DNA of 36,142 nt from Alphaproteobacteria bacterium (GTDB lineage: Bacteria; Pseudomonadota; Alphaproteobacteria; Rhodospirillales; Rhodospirillaceae). Below are positions 26,462 to 35,645 of the stretch, piece by piece. The stretch is taken from NCBI GenBank assembly GCA_015233585.1, contig JADFXL010000008.1, forward strand, positions 1 through 36,142, in the 5' to 3' direction. The first letter of the stretch is position 1. Each line of letters starts with the position of its first letter. The position numbers and the translations under genes are program-made. Under the pieces are notes generated by a model that made no database searches, was not told the origin of the DNA, and saw only the letters and a list, made by a program, of their open reading frames with translations.

Positions 26462-28756
26462 ATGACCACTTTCAAAGGACAAACCTGTTTCGCCTGGGTC
26501 GCGCCGACCGAGACGACGTTCAACCCCTCCGTCCACAACCGCTATGACGAGAACGTGTTCGCGTGGGAGCGTCATCTTCGCGAGGGCCGGATCCCGGTGC
26601 TGGTGGCCGAAATCAAGGCCTCGTCGCATGGCCTCCTGAACGCCACGCGCAAGCAATTCTGCTGGTTGTCGGTGTATGCGGCCGATGGAACCACGCTGGT
26701 GCCGGTGTTCTTTGGGCGCATTGTCGGGGTGCCGAAGGCGCTGAACGACAACCGTATCCAGGTCCGGTTCCTGGCGCAGCGGCCGGGGTGGGAAACCGCG
26801 CGGCAGCAGGTGGCGGAGACCCTGAAAGTCGCGCCGTATTGGGATGTCGCTTTTGTGGCGCCGTCGCGGCGGTTCACGGCCGATGCGGTGCTGGAGGCGC
26901 GCTCGGCCCGGTGGTGTTGGGATCCGGTCAGCGGTGCGGTGACGGCTTCGGACCTTCTGGGCGGCACGGCTCTGGATCTTACGGGCAAGTGCTTTCGGGA
27001 TTCCCTGAAGATCACTTCGGGTGCGGCGCCGGCGGCTCTGGTGATCCTGACCGCTACGGTGACGTGGAAACAGGTGGCGACCGGCGCCGATGCCGAATGG
27101 GTCAATACCCAGGTGCGCGATGCCTTTCAGGCTCAGGACGGGTCGAACACCGTCGCCTCGTTTGCGCCCAATCTGGCCCGGCAGTGGCCGAAACTCTCGG
27201 GCTTTGGTGGCTCTTCCGGGTATTCGGTGCTGGCGTCTTCGTGCGAGGTCATCGGCGTGACCCCGTCGGCGGGCGTGCAGGCCGGGCCGCCGGTGGACGC
27301 GGCGACGGTGGACGCGGCGACGGCGGGCGAGGTCGTTCTGGCGCCGGAGCTGGCCGATGGCGGCATTACCGTCAACCCGCCGATCTACACCTATGCCACG
27401 ACGTTGTCTCTGGCGTGGAGATTCCTCCAGCAGCGGCGCGAGGTTCTGACCATGGTCATGGAATCCGACATTCAGCCGGTGGCCTTTGATCAGAACTACA
27501 CCGGCTCCAGTGTGACGACGGTGGTCCTCGCGACGGGGGCGGTGAGCCTGACCGTGGCGGCGGGCAAGGGGTGGAGCGCCGGGCAGTATGTCATGATCGT
27601 CGATGCCGGAAATCCGTGGAATTTCCTGTACGGGACGGTGTCGTCTTATGCGGGGACCACGCTTGGCGTCAATGTCACCACGGCGGTGGGGGTCAACCCC
27701 TCGGGGGTGTGGGTCATTTCCCTGTCCGTGGCGGCGGCGGCGGTGGCGGCCGTGACCAGCGGCACCAGTTCCACGCCGGCCCAGCCTTATTACGGCCCCA
27801 AGATTCTGACGACCCAGTCCGGCCAGGGCTGGCTTCAGGGCCAGATTGTTACGGCTACCAGCCTGAGCAAGCCGGGGCTGTTCATGCAGGGGCCGATTCT
27901 GTCCTATGTGGGAAATATCCTGAGCTTCCAGGCTGTGCGGGTCTATAACACCACGCCCATGGCTCTGACCGTTGACTGGACGTTTACGGTGACGGAGGCG
28001 CAGGGCTTTGGCGGCGGGGCGGTCAGTATCCATTTGCACGCTCAGGATGTGGTGAAGGACGGGTTGATTCCGGCTTCCTATGACAGCTATTTCGCCACGG
28101 CGGCGGGGACGGCCTCCATGGGGTATTTGTCCCAGGTGGCCAGGGCGCGTCTGGCGGCTTCCTGCCGGGCGGTGCGGGTTGAGGTGGAGACCGATCTGTT
28201 CACCGGGCTGAGCGTGGATCTGACCAAAGTGGTGACGATTGCCGATCCGCGCCTGCCCGGCGGCACCGTCAGCGGCAAGGTGGTGGCGGCGGTGCTGGTC
28301 CGCCGTCCGGGGCGGTCCCTCTGCCGGGTGAGTCTGGCGTGTCCGGTGGGCAACGGCAACACCCTGACCCCCGCCGGCGGCACGCCGGAGTATGTGAGCG
28401 CGGCGTATGTCGCCGGCGGCTATCAGGTCAGCAGCGGCGCGGAGGTGGCCACTTCGGCGGACGTGAACTGGACCCTGCCGGTGGTGAACGTCTACACGCC
28501 CCTGGCGCTGGCCCGGGCCTCGCTGAACCCGGTGCAAGGCATCACCATCACCAATGGCCCCAACGCTCAACAGACCGCCATGCAGGCGATTCAATATCCG
28601 GTCACGTTGGATCCGACCCGGATACTGGACCAGATCCCGACCCGAATTGCCCTGAACCTGGTGTCCCTGATTCCCGATTCGGATGCGACAACCTATGTCA
28701 CCGTGCCGGTGGCCAAGCCTTGGGCGGCGCCGATGGGGGTTGATCTGGGGGCGTGA
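26462..28756 (+). CDS. Phage tail/baseplate-like protein
   Basis: Long ORF downstream of the tail tube; MTTFKGQTCFAWVAPTETTFNPSVHNRYDENVFAWERHLREGRIPVLVAEIKAS... tail hub-like; LYTGLSVDL/TIADPRLPGGTVSGKVV region. Confidence 0.6.
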   Translation: MTTFKGQTCFAWVAPTETTFNPSVHNRYDENVFAWERHLREGRIPVLVAEIKASSHGLLNATRKQFCWLSVYAADGTTLVPVFFGRIVGVPKALNDNRIQVRFLAQRPGWETARQQVAETLKVAPYWDVAFVAPSRRFTADAVLEARSARWCWDPVSGAVTASDLLGGTALDLTGKCFRDSLKITSGAAPAALVILTATVTWKQVATGADAEWVNTQVRDAFQAQDGSNTVASFAPNLARQWPKLSGFGGSSGYSVLASSCEVIGVTPSAGVQAGPPVDAATVDAATAGEVVLAPELADGGITVNPPIYTYATTLSLAWRFLQQRREVLTMVMESDIQPVAFDQNYTGSSVTTVVLATGAVSLTVAAGKGWSAGQYVMIVDAGNPWNFLYGTVSSYAGTTLGVNVTTAVGVNPSGVWVISLSVAAAAVAAVTSGTSSTPAQPYYGPKILTTQSGQGWLQGQIVTATSLSKPGLFMQGPILSYVGNILSFQAVRVYNTTPMALTVDWTFTVTEAQGFGGGAVSIHLHAQDVVKDGLIPASYDSYFATAAGTASMGYLSQVARARLAASCRAVRVEVETDLFTGLSVDLTKVVTIADPRLPGGTVSGKVVAAVLVRRPGRSLCRVSLACPVGNGNTLTPAGGTPEYVSAAYVAGGYQVSSGAEVATSADVNWTLPVVNVYTPLALARASLNPVQGITITNGPNAQQTAMQAIQYPVTLDPTRILDQIPTRIALNLVSLIPDSDATTYVTVPVAKPWAAPMGVDLGA

Positions 28757-28787
28757 GGGCTGCCGCCTGTCCTGTCCTGTCCTGTCT

Positions 28788-28894
28788 GTCGGGCTGCCGC
28801 CCGAACCCGCCTGGAGCGAGGCTCCAGACCTCCTTTATAATTGAAAATGGGGTTCGGGGCATCGCCCCGAGCCGGGGCCGGGGCGGCAGCCCCG
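28788..28894. repeat. Family-1 dispersed palindromic repeat
   Basis: gtcgggctgccgcccgaacccgcctggagcgaggctccagacctccttt...ggggttcggggcatcgccccgagccggggccggggcggcagcccc. Confidence 0.85.
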
Positions 28895-29118
28895 TGATGG
28901 CGGCTCTCCACGGCGCGGAATTTTCTGCCGGGCAAACGCACTACCCGGCAATTTTAGATCCCATGCCAGGGAGCCTGCCCGTTGAAAACAGGTCCCTCCG
29001 TTAGTGGCATGGCTATTGCTTATAAACAGAGGGGTATCTTTGATGGTTGAGACGCCCGTGGGAATATGGTACGGTAGACTGGGCTGAGGCTTCGGTCTCT
29101 AGAAGGGAGGCTGTGTAG

Positions 29119-32100
29119 ATGGCGACCTATACCACGACGGCGCTGGCAGCGGATAAGGCGGCATCAATCGCGGCGATATCGACCACCGATATCGCGGCTT
29201 TTGGGGCGACTCAATTCGGCGTTATTACCCAGACCGGAATCGCTGGGCTGACAAAAGCCCAGATGAGCGTGTTGTCGCTTGATGTCCTTAACGGGCTGGC
29301 TCCCACCCAGATTGCCGGGCTGACCAGCGCCGCGATCGGGGGGCTGACCACGGCGCAAATTGCCGGCCTGAACGCAGATCAGTTTGTCAATCTGACCACC
29401 ACCGGGATCGCGTCCCTGTCGAAGACCCAGGCCGCCAGCCTGACCGCGGCGCAGATCGCCGTTCTGACCCCCGCCGATGCCGCCGTTCTGACAAAGAACC
29501 TGGTGGGCGCGTTGACGACCACCGCTCTTGGCGGGCTGACCACCGACAACCTTGCCCTGCTGAGCACCTCCCTCATCGGCGCGCTGACCACCACCCAGTT
29601 CGCGGGCCTTACCGGCAATCTGCTGACGGCGCTGAGTTCGTCCCAGTTCGCCAGCCTGTCCACTTCCGACATCGCCCTGTTGGACACGGCGATCACGGCA
29701 GGCGCCTTCAACACGCTGACCACCACCGAATTATCGGCCCTGAAGTCGACCCAGGCGAAAGCGCTGACCACCACCGCCATCGGATTGCTGACCACCGACC
29801 AGATTGCCGGGCTGACCACCTCTGCGGTCGGCGGGCTGACCGTGACGCAGATTGCCAGCCTGAACCAGGACCAGGTCAGCGCCTTGACCACGGCTGATAT
29901 CAAGGCACTGACGAAAACCCAGATGGGCGCGCTTTCGGGCGCGGCGCTTTCGGGGCTGACCACCGGTGCCCTGGCTCTGTTGAGCACTGCCGTGATCGGC
30001 GGGTTGACCTCGACCCAGTTCATGGGTCTGGCCAGCACCCAGTTGACGGCGTTGAGTTCGGCCCAGTTCGGCAATCTGTCCAACGCCGACATTGCCGTGC
30101 TTGAAACCGCGATCACGACGACGGCTTTCAACACCCTGACCACCACCGAATTATCCGGCCTGAAAGCGGCCCAGGTGAAATCCCTGACCACCACCGCCAT
30201 CGGATTGCTGACCACCGACCAGATTGCCGGGCTGTCCACCGCCGTCATCGGGGGGTTGGCCTCGACGCAGATTGCCAGCCTGAACTCGGCCCAGATCAGC
30301 GTCCTGAGCGCTTCCGATGTCAGGGTTCTGGGAAAGACCCAGTTGAGCGCGCTTGCGGCCGACGCTCTGTCGGGGCTGACCACGACCAACCTTGCGCTGC
30401 TGAACACCACCCTGATCGGCGGGTTGAGCACGGGGCAGTTCAGCGGTCTGACCAGCACCCAGGTGGCCGGCCTGACCGCCACCCACCTCAAGACCCTGAC
30501 CAAGACCCAGTTCAACACGCTGTCAACCACCGCCATTGCCGGGCTGACCACGACCAACCTTGCGCTGCTGACCACCACCCTTTTCGGAGGGCTGACCACG
30601 ACCCTGTTCGAGGGCCTGACCAGCACCCAGTTGACGGCGTTGAGTCCGATCCAGATTTCCAATCTGAGCACCACCGACATCGGGGTGCTGGACCTCGCGA
30701 TCACGACCACCGCCTTCAACATGCTGACGACGACCGAACTCTCGGGCCTGAAGTCCAGCCAGGTGAAGGTTCTCAGTACGACCAGCATCGGGTTGCTGAC
30801 CACCACCCCGTTTGCCGGTCTGACGACCTCCGCCCTTGGGGGGATGACCTCGACGCAGGTCGGCCTCCTGAACTCAACCCAGATCGGCGGCCTGACCACT
30901 TCTGAAATCACCGCGCTGACGAAGACCCAGATCGCCGCGTTGTCGGCCGATGCCATCGGCGGGCTGACCACCACCGTGCTTGCCAGTTTGACTTCCGCCG
31001 GCATCGGCGGGCTGACCACGACGCAGTTTGCCGGCCTGACCAGCACCCAGATTGCCGCCCTGACCACCACCACGATCAAGGGCCTGAGCACGGCACAGGT
31101 TGCCGTCCTGTCCACCACCCAGTTCGGCGGCCTGACCACGGCCGATATCACGGCCCTGCTCAAGACCCAGATCAGCGCGCTGTCGACCACCGTTATCGGG
31201 GGGCTGACCACCACCACCCTTGGCCTTTTCACCACCAGCGACATCAATGGGCTGAATACGACCCAGTTCTCCGCCATGACCACCACCCTGGTGACGGCGT
31301 TGAGTTCGTCCCAGTTCGGCGCCCTGAGCAACGCGAACATATCCCTTCTGGACGCCGTGATCACGACCACCGGCTTCAACACGTTGACCACCACGGAACT
31401 CTCGGGCCTGCGGTCCACCCAGACGCCTTCCTTAAGCACCACCAGCATCGGGTTGCTGACCACCACCCAGTTCGCCAGTCTGCTCCCTCCCGAGATCGCG
31501 TACCTGACCACAACCCAGGTCGCCATCCTGAGCCAGCCCCAGACCGGTATCCTGAACACCTCCGGCACCCTGGCGCTGACGAGGCCCCAGATGGGGGCGC
31601 TTTCGACCTCGGCCCTTGGCGGACTGAGCACCACCAACCTTGCCGTTATGAGCACAACCGTCATCGGCGGGCTGAGCACGACGCAGTTCGCCAGCCTGAC
31701 CACCACCCAGATTGCCGGTCTGTCCGTCCCCGCGATCAAGGCGTTGAGCACGGCGCAGATCGCCAGCCTGACCACCTCCCAGGCCGGCGTTCTGACCACG
31801 TCTGCCATTGCCGCGTTGTCAAAGGCCCAGGTGAGTGCGTTCACCACCACGGCCATTGCGGGGCTGACCACCACCGGCCTCGACGTTCTGACCACCACCA
31901 TGATCGGCGGGCTGGCCCTGACCCAGTTTGCCGCCCTGACCAGCACGCAGGTGGCCGGTCTGACCACCTCTGACGTCACGGCGCTGTCGAAGGCCCAGTT
32001 GGGCGCGTTATCCACCACCGCCATTGCGGGGATGTCCGCCACCGGCTTTGCCGTTCTGAGCACCATCGTTATCGGGGGGCTGACCTCGACCCAGTTCACC

Positions 32101-34683
32101 ACCCTGGCCACCACCCAGTTGACGGGGTTGACTTCGGCCCAGTTCGGCGGTCTGGCCACCACCAACATCGCCATTTTGGACATCGCGATCACCACGACCA
32201 GTTTCAATGCCCTGACCACCACGGAACTCTCGGGCCTGACCTCGTCGCAGGCGAAGGTGCTGGACACGACCAGCGTCGGATTGCTGACCACCACCCAGAT
32301 TGCCGGTCTGACCTCTGCCGCGATCGTTGGGCTGACCTCGATCCAGATCGGCGTCATGTCCTCCACCCAGATGGGCGGACTGACCACCACCGGCTTTGCG
32401 GCGTTGACGAAGACCCAGATCGGCGCGTTCACGACCACCGCCCTGAGCGGAATGACCAACGCCAACTTTTACCTTCTGACCTCCACCCAGGTCAGTGGGC
32501 TGAACACGACGCAGTTTGCCAGCCTGAGCGGCGGCGGGTTGATTGCGTTGAGCTCGGCCCAGTTCGGCGGTCTGACCACCACCAACGTCGGAATGCTGGA
32601 CGCTGGTGCGCTCTCCACCACCAACTTCAACCTGCTGACCACCACCGAGCTTTCCGGCATGACCCCGGCTCAGGCGGCGGCTCTGGACACGACCAGCGTC
32701 GGGCTGCTGACCACCACCCAGTTTGCCAGCTTGAGCGTCAACGCCGTCCGGGGTCTGACCACGACGCTGATTGCCGTTCTGTCCACCACCCAGATGGGCG
32801 GCTTTACCACGCTCGATGTCGCGGCGCTGACCAAGACCCAGGTGAGCGTGTTGTCCAACGACGCCCTCAACGGGCTGACCACCACCAGTATCGGGCTTTT
32901 GTCCTCCACGCTTGTCGGCGCGCTGACCACGACGCAGGTTGGCGGCCTGTCCTCCACCCAGGCCGCCAGTCTGGCCCCTCTTGGTATCGCGGCCTTGAGC
33001 AAGACCCAGGTGAGTGCGTTCTCGACCACCGCCATTGCGGGGCTGACGACCACCGGCCTTGCCTATCTGACCACCACCGCGATCGGGGGGCTGACCACGA
33101 CGCAGTTTGCCGGGCTGACCAGCACGCAGGCGGCCAGCCTGAGCGCACCCGATGTCAGGGCGCTGACCTCGTCCCAGGTGGGCGCGTTGTCGACCACCGC
33201 CTTCGCGGCGCTGACCACCACCAACCTTGCCCTCCTGAACTCCACCGTGTTCGGGGGGCTGACCTCGACCCAGTTTGCCGGCATAACCAGCACCCAGGTT
33301 GCCGCCCTGACCACGGCCCAGGCCTCGGCGATGGCCCCGGCTCAGGTGAGCACGCTGACGACCACGGCTTTGGAAGGGTTGACCACCACCAACCTGGCGC
33401 GTCTGCTCCCTGCCGATATCCTGGTGCTGAGCACGACCCCGTTTACCGGCCTGACCAGCACCCAGTTGACCGCGCTGACCTCGGTCCAGTTCGCCAACCT
33501 GTCCACCACCAACATCGGGATTCTGAGCGCCGCCGCGCTGGCGACCACCGACTTCAACACGCTGACCACCACCGAAGTCTCGGGCCTGACCTCGACTCAG
33601 GCGGCGGCCCTGTCCACCACCACCGTCGGGGTGCTGACCACCACCCAGCTTTTTGTCATGAACACCACCGTGTTCGGGGGGCTGACCACAACGGCAATTT
33701 CCGCCCTGACCAGCGACCAGATTGCCGGGATGAACATCTCCTGTATTACGACGCTGTCAACGACTCAGGTGAGCGCGCTGACGGCCGATGCCCTGGGGGG
33801 GCTGACCGCGGGCCGCTTTGCCCTTGTCATGACCACGACCAATATCGGGGTGCTGACCAGGACCCAGTTTGACGGCCTGAACAGCACTCAGTTGACGGGG
33901 CTGACTTCGTCGCAGTTTGCCAGCCTGAGCACCACCAACATCGGGGTGCTGGATCTTACCACGCTGGGGACGACCAACTTCAATCTGTTGACCACGACCG
34001 AACTTTCGGGCCTGACTTCGGCTCAGGTGGCGGCGCTGGATACCACCAGCGTCGGGTTGTTGAACACCACTCAGTTTGGGCTGTTGAACGCCACCGAGAT
34101 CGGGGGGCTGACCACCAGGCAGTTTGCTGGTCTGACCAGCACCCAGTGGATGACGTTGAGCGCGCCCCAGTTTGGCGGCCTGGCCAGCACCAACATCGGG
34201 ATGCTGGACAGCGTTGCCTTGAGCACGACCAGCTTCAACACGCTGACCACCACCGAACTTGCGGGTCTGACCTCGACCCAGTCGGCGGCATTGGACACGA
34301 CCAGCGTCGGGTTGCTGACCACCACCCAGCTTCTGGGTCTGACCGCCACCGCGCTGGGGGGGCTGAGCACGACGGGGGTCGGGCTTTTGACCGCGCCCCA
34401 GTTCAGCATCCTCACCACGACCCAGATCGGCGCCTTGACCTCCGACCAGGTGGCCTCGCTGGCGACGACGGTGATCGGGAACCTTTCGACGACCCAGTTG
34501 TCGGGCTTCAGCACCGTTGATATCCAGAGCCTGACCTCAAGTCAGGTCGTCGCGCTGACCACCACCAATCTTTCGGCGAACTATGCGCTGATGGTGGGGG
34601 CGTTGAACGCGAATACGACCGAAATCGGGTATATGACGGCGCCTCAGTTATCCGCTTTGTCACCGGGGTTGCGGAGTATTTAA
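29119..34683 (+). CDS. 1854-aa octapeptide-repeat protein
   Basis: Almost entire length is [GA]-L-[TS]-[TS]-[TA]-[QDN]-[IVF]-[AG] units (24 bp); RBS gaaggga 5' of ATG. Confidence 0.9.
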   Translation: MATYTTTALAADKAASIAAISTTDIAAFGATQFGVITQTGIAGLTKAQMSVLSLDVLNGLAPTQIAGLTSAAIGGLTTAQIAGLNADQFVNLTTTGIASLSKTQAASLTAAQIAVLTPADAAVLTKNLVGALTTTALGGLTTDNLALLSTSLIGALTTTQFAGLTGNLLTALSSSQFASLSTSDIALLDTAITAGAFNTLTTTELSALKSTQAKALTTTAIGLLTTDQIAGLTTSAVGGLTVTQIASLNQDQVSALTTADIKALTKTQMGALSGAALSGLTTGALALLSTAVIGGLTSTQFMGLASTQLTALSSAQFGNLSNADIAVLETAITTTAFNTLTTTELSGLKAAQVKSLTTTAIGLLTTDQIAGLSTAVIGGLASTQIASLNSAQISVLSASDVRVLGKTQLSALAADALSGLTTTNLALLNTTLIGGLSTGQFSGLTSTQVAGLTATHLKTLTKTQFNTLSTTAIAGLTTTNLALLTTTLFGGLTTTLFEGLTSTQLTALSPIQISNLSTTDIGVLDLAITTTAFNMLTTTELSGLKSSQVKVLSTTSIGLLTTTPFAGLTTSALGGMTSTQVGLLNSTQIGGLTTSEITALTKTQIAALSADAIGGLTTTVLASLTSAGIGGLTTTQFAGLTSTQIAALTTTTIKGLSTAQVAVLSTTQFGGLTTADITALLKTQISALSTTVIGGLTTTTLGLFTTSDINGLNTTQFSAMTTTLVTALSSSQFGALSNANISLLDAVITTTGFNTLTTTELSGLRSTQTPSLSTTSIGLLTTTQFASLLPPEIAYLTTTQVAILSQPQTGILNTSGTLALTRPQMGALSTSALGGLSTTNLAVMSTTVIGGLSTTQFASLTTTQIAGLSVPAIKALSTAQIASLTTSQAGVLTTSAIAALSKAQVSAFTTTAIAGLTTTGLDVLTTTMIGGLALTQFAALTSTQVAGLTTSDVTALSKAQLGALSTTAIAGMSATGFAVLSTIVIGGLTSTQFTTLATTQLTGLTSAQFGGLATTNIAILDIAITTTSFNALTTTELSGLTSSQAKVLDTTSVGLLTTTQIAGLTSAAIVGLTSIQIGVMSSTQMGGLTTTGFAALTKTQIGAFTTTALSGMTNANFYLLTSTQVSGLNTTQFASLSGGGLIALSSAQFGGLTTTNVGMLDAGALSTTNFNLLTTTELSGMTPAQAAALDTTSVGLLTTTQFASLSVNAVRGLTTTLIAVLSTTQMGGFTTLDVAALTKTQVSVLSNDALNGLTTTSIGLLSSTLVGALTTTQVGGLSSTQAASLAPLGIAALSKTQVSAFSTTAIAGLTTTGLAYLTTTAIGGLTTTQFAGLTSTQAASLSAPDVRALTSSQVGALSTTAFAALTTTNLALLNSTVFGGLTSTQFAGITSTQVAALTTAQASAMAPAQVSTLTTTALEGLTTTNLARLLPADILVLSTTPFTGLTSTQLTALTSVQFANLSTTNIGILSAAALATTDFNTLTTTEVSGLTSTQAAALSTTTVGVLTTTQLFVMNTTVFGGLTTTAISALTSDQIAGMNISCITTLSTTQVSALTADALGGLTAGRFALVMTTTNIGVLTRTQFDGLNSTQLTGLTSSQFASLSTTNIGVLDLTTLGTTNFNLLTTTELSGLTSAQVAALDTTSVGLLNTTQFGLLNATEIGGLTTRQFAGLTSTQWMTLSAPQFGGLASTNIGMLDSVALSTTSFNTLTTTELAGLTSTQSAALDTTSVGLLTTTQLLGLTATALGGLSTTGVGLLTAPQFSILTTTQIGALTSDQVASLATTVIGNLSTTQLSGFSTVDIQSLTSSQVVALTTTNLSANYALMVGALNANTTEIGYMTAPQLSALSPGLRSI

Positions 34684-34692
34684 GCTTCCCCT

Positions 34693-34935
34693 GAAATGAA
34701 CATGAATCGGGGAGCACGAGGGGCCCAAGGCCCTTCGTCCTTACCTCCCTGTCTTCCCCAGCCGAACGAAGGCCGTGCGATAACCGCACTCGAAGGATAA
34801 ACCTGTTTCGCCTGGGTCGCGCCGACCGAGACGACGTTCAACGCTTCCGCCCACAACCGCTATGATGAAAACGTGTTCGTGTGGGAGCGTCCTCTCCAGG
34901 CCCGTTGCTTGTTGCCGAAATCAGGAACCAACCTC
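34693..34935 (+). pseudogene. Decayed copy of the upstream region and 5' end of the 26462 tail gene
   Basis: acctgtttcgcctgggtcgcgccgaccgagacgacgttcaac... identical to 26486 onward; start ATG now ATA (34780), sixth downstream codon CAA now TAA (34798). Confidence 0.9.
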
Positions 34936-35110
34936 GCCAGCCATGGCCGGACCTGCCAGCACAAGGAATGATGCCATCATAACGCGAATTTCTTTTTATT
35001 GCTTTGTCAGATCGATTGTGATTTGATTTTTTTCAGCGGCAGCGTTTGATTTTTTTAAATTGGCCGCAAGGCGTGATTTTTGTCAAGGGCGGGATGAAAG
35101 ATGGCGTCGA
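34921..35110 (-). pseudogene. Duplicated segment A' : DUF2459 5' remnant plus upstream region
   Basis: gctttgtcagatcgattgtgatttgatttttttcagcggcagcgtttgatttttttaaattggccgcaaggcgtgatttttgtcaaggg matches 24830-24922. Confidence 0.85.
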
Positions 35111-35131
35111 AGACTTCACGGGAGGGGAATC

Positions 35132-35632
35132 GTGGGTTGTAATTATAGAGCCTGGCGAGTGCTTTATGCAAATCTTTGGATATTGATGCTATTCAGTTGT
35201 TTTGATGCTCCTTATTATGAGTTCAAAAATGATACCAATACAATAGAGTCTAATGGTCTCGCCCCGATAGGGAAACAGCTTCGTGCTGATATTGATAATG
35301 AATATAAAAGATTGGTCGAGACGCATTCATTGAAGGGGGGCCTTGAGAGCAATGATCTCACGGAAATTGTCACACGATATATACCTGTTGGGTCAACGTT
35401 CGACGATGCGGAAAATATATTGCGCAACGCAGGGTTTATGGTTGAACCCAGATCAGGCACAAAATCAATTAGTTTTGGTGAGAGTGTATATGGAGTGTAC
35501 GCTAAAATTGATCAATACGTGCATATATTTATGTCAAAAACAAGTATTTATGTGTTCTTGTTATCAAAAAGTCCGGGGGACTACAGCACCGTCTCAAAAA
35601 TAGAAGCTAGCTTGACAATTCAGATGCCATAG
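35132..35632 (+). CDS. Small AT-rich secreted/lipoprotein-like protein, possible immunity partner
   Basis: GGAGGGG then GTG at 35132; MGCNYRAWRVLYANLWILMLFSCFDAPYYEF (hydrophobic N-terminus with LFSC). Confidence 0.5.
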   Translation: MGCNYRAWRVLYANLWILMLFSCFDAPYYEFKNDTNTIESNGLAPIGKQLRADIDNEYKRLVETHSLKGGLESNDLTEIVTRYIPVGSTFDDAENILRNAGFMVEPRSGTKSISFGESVYGVYAKIDQYVHIFMSKTSIYVFLLSKSPGDYSTVSKIEASLTIQMP

Positions 35633-35645
35633 GGAGGGATGAAAA

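Noticed and set aside
26000-28594. 864-aa minus-strand ORF and other long antisense ORFs (e.g. 7322-8899, 22095-23573, 13387-14673, 15025-16101)
   Set aside because: Arg/Gly/His/Pro-rich low-complexity shadows of GC-rich phage genes with recognisable sense products.
28765-28790. CCTGT pentanucleotide microsatellite after the tail gene
   Set aside because: Only about four units in an intergenic region; too short to support phase variation of a gene.
29379-32465. 1028-aa minus-strand ORF opposite the octapeptide-repeat gene
   Set aside because: Product (VVVSPPIWV... repeats) is the mechanical antisense of ACC/CTG-rich 24-bp repeats; lack of stops follows from codon bias.
29119-34683. Diversity-generating retroelement target or TALE-like DNA-binding repeats
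   Set aside because: No reverse transcriptase or template repeat seen; the 8-aa unit does not match the ~34-aa TALE repeat.
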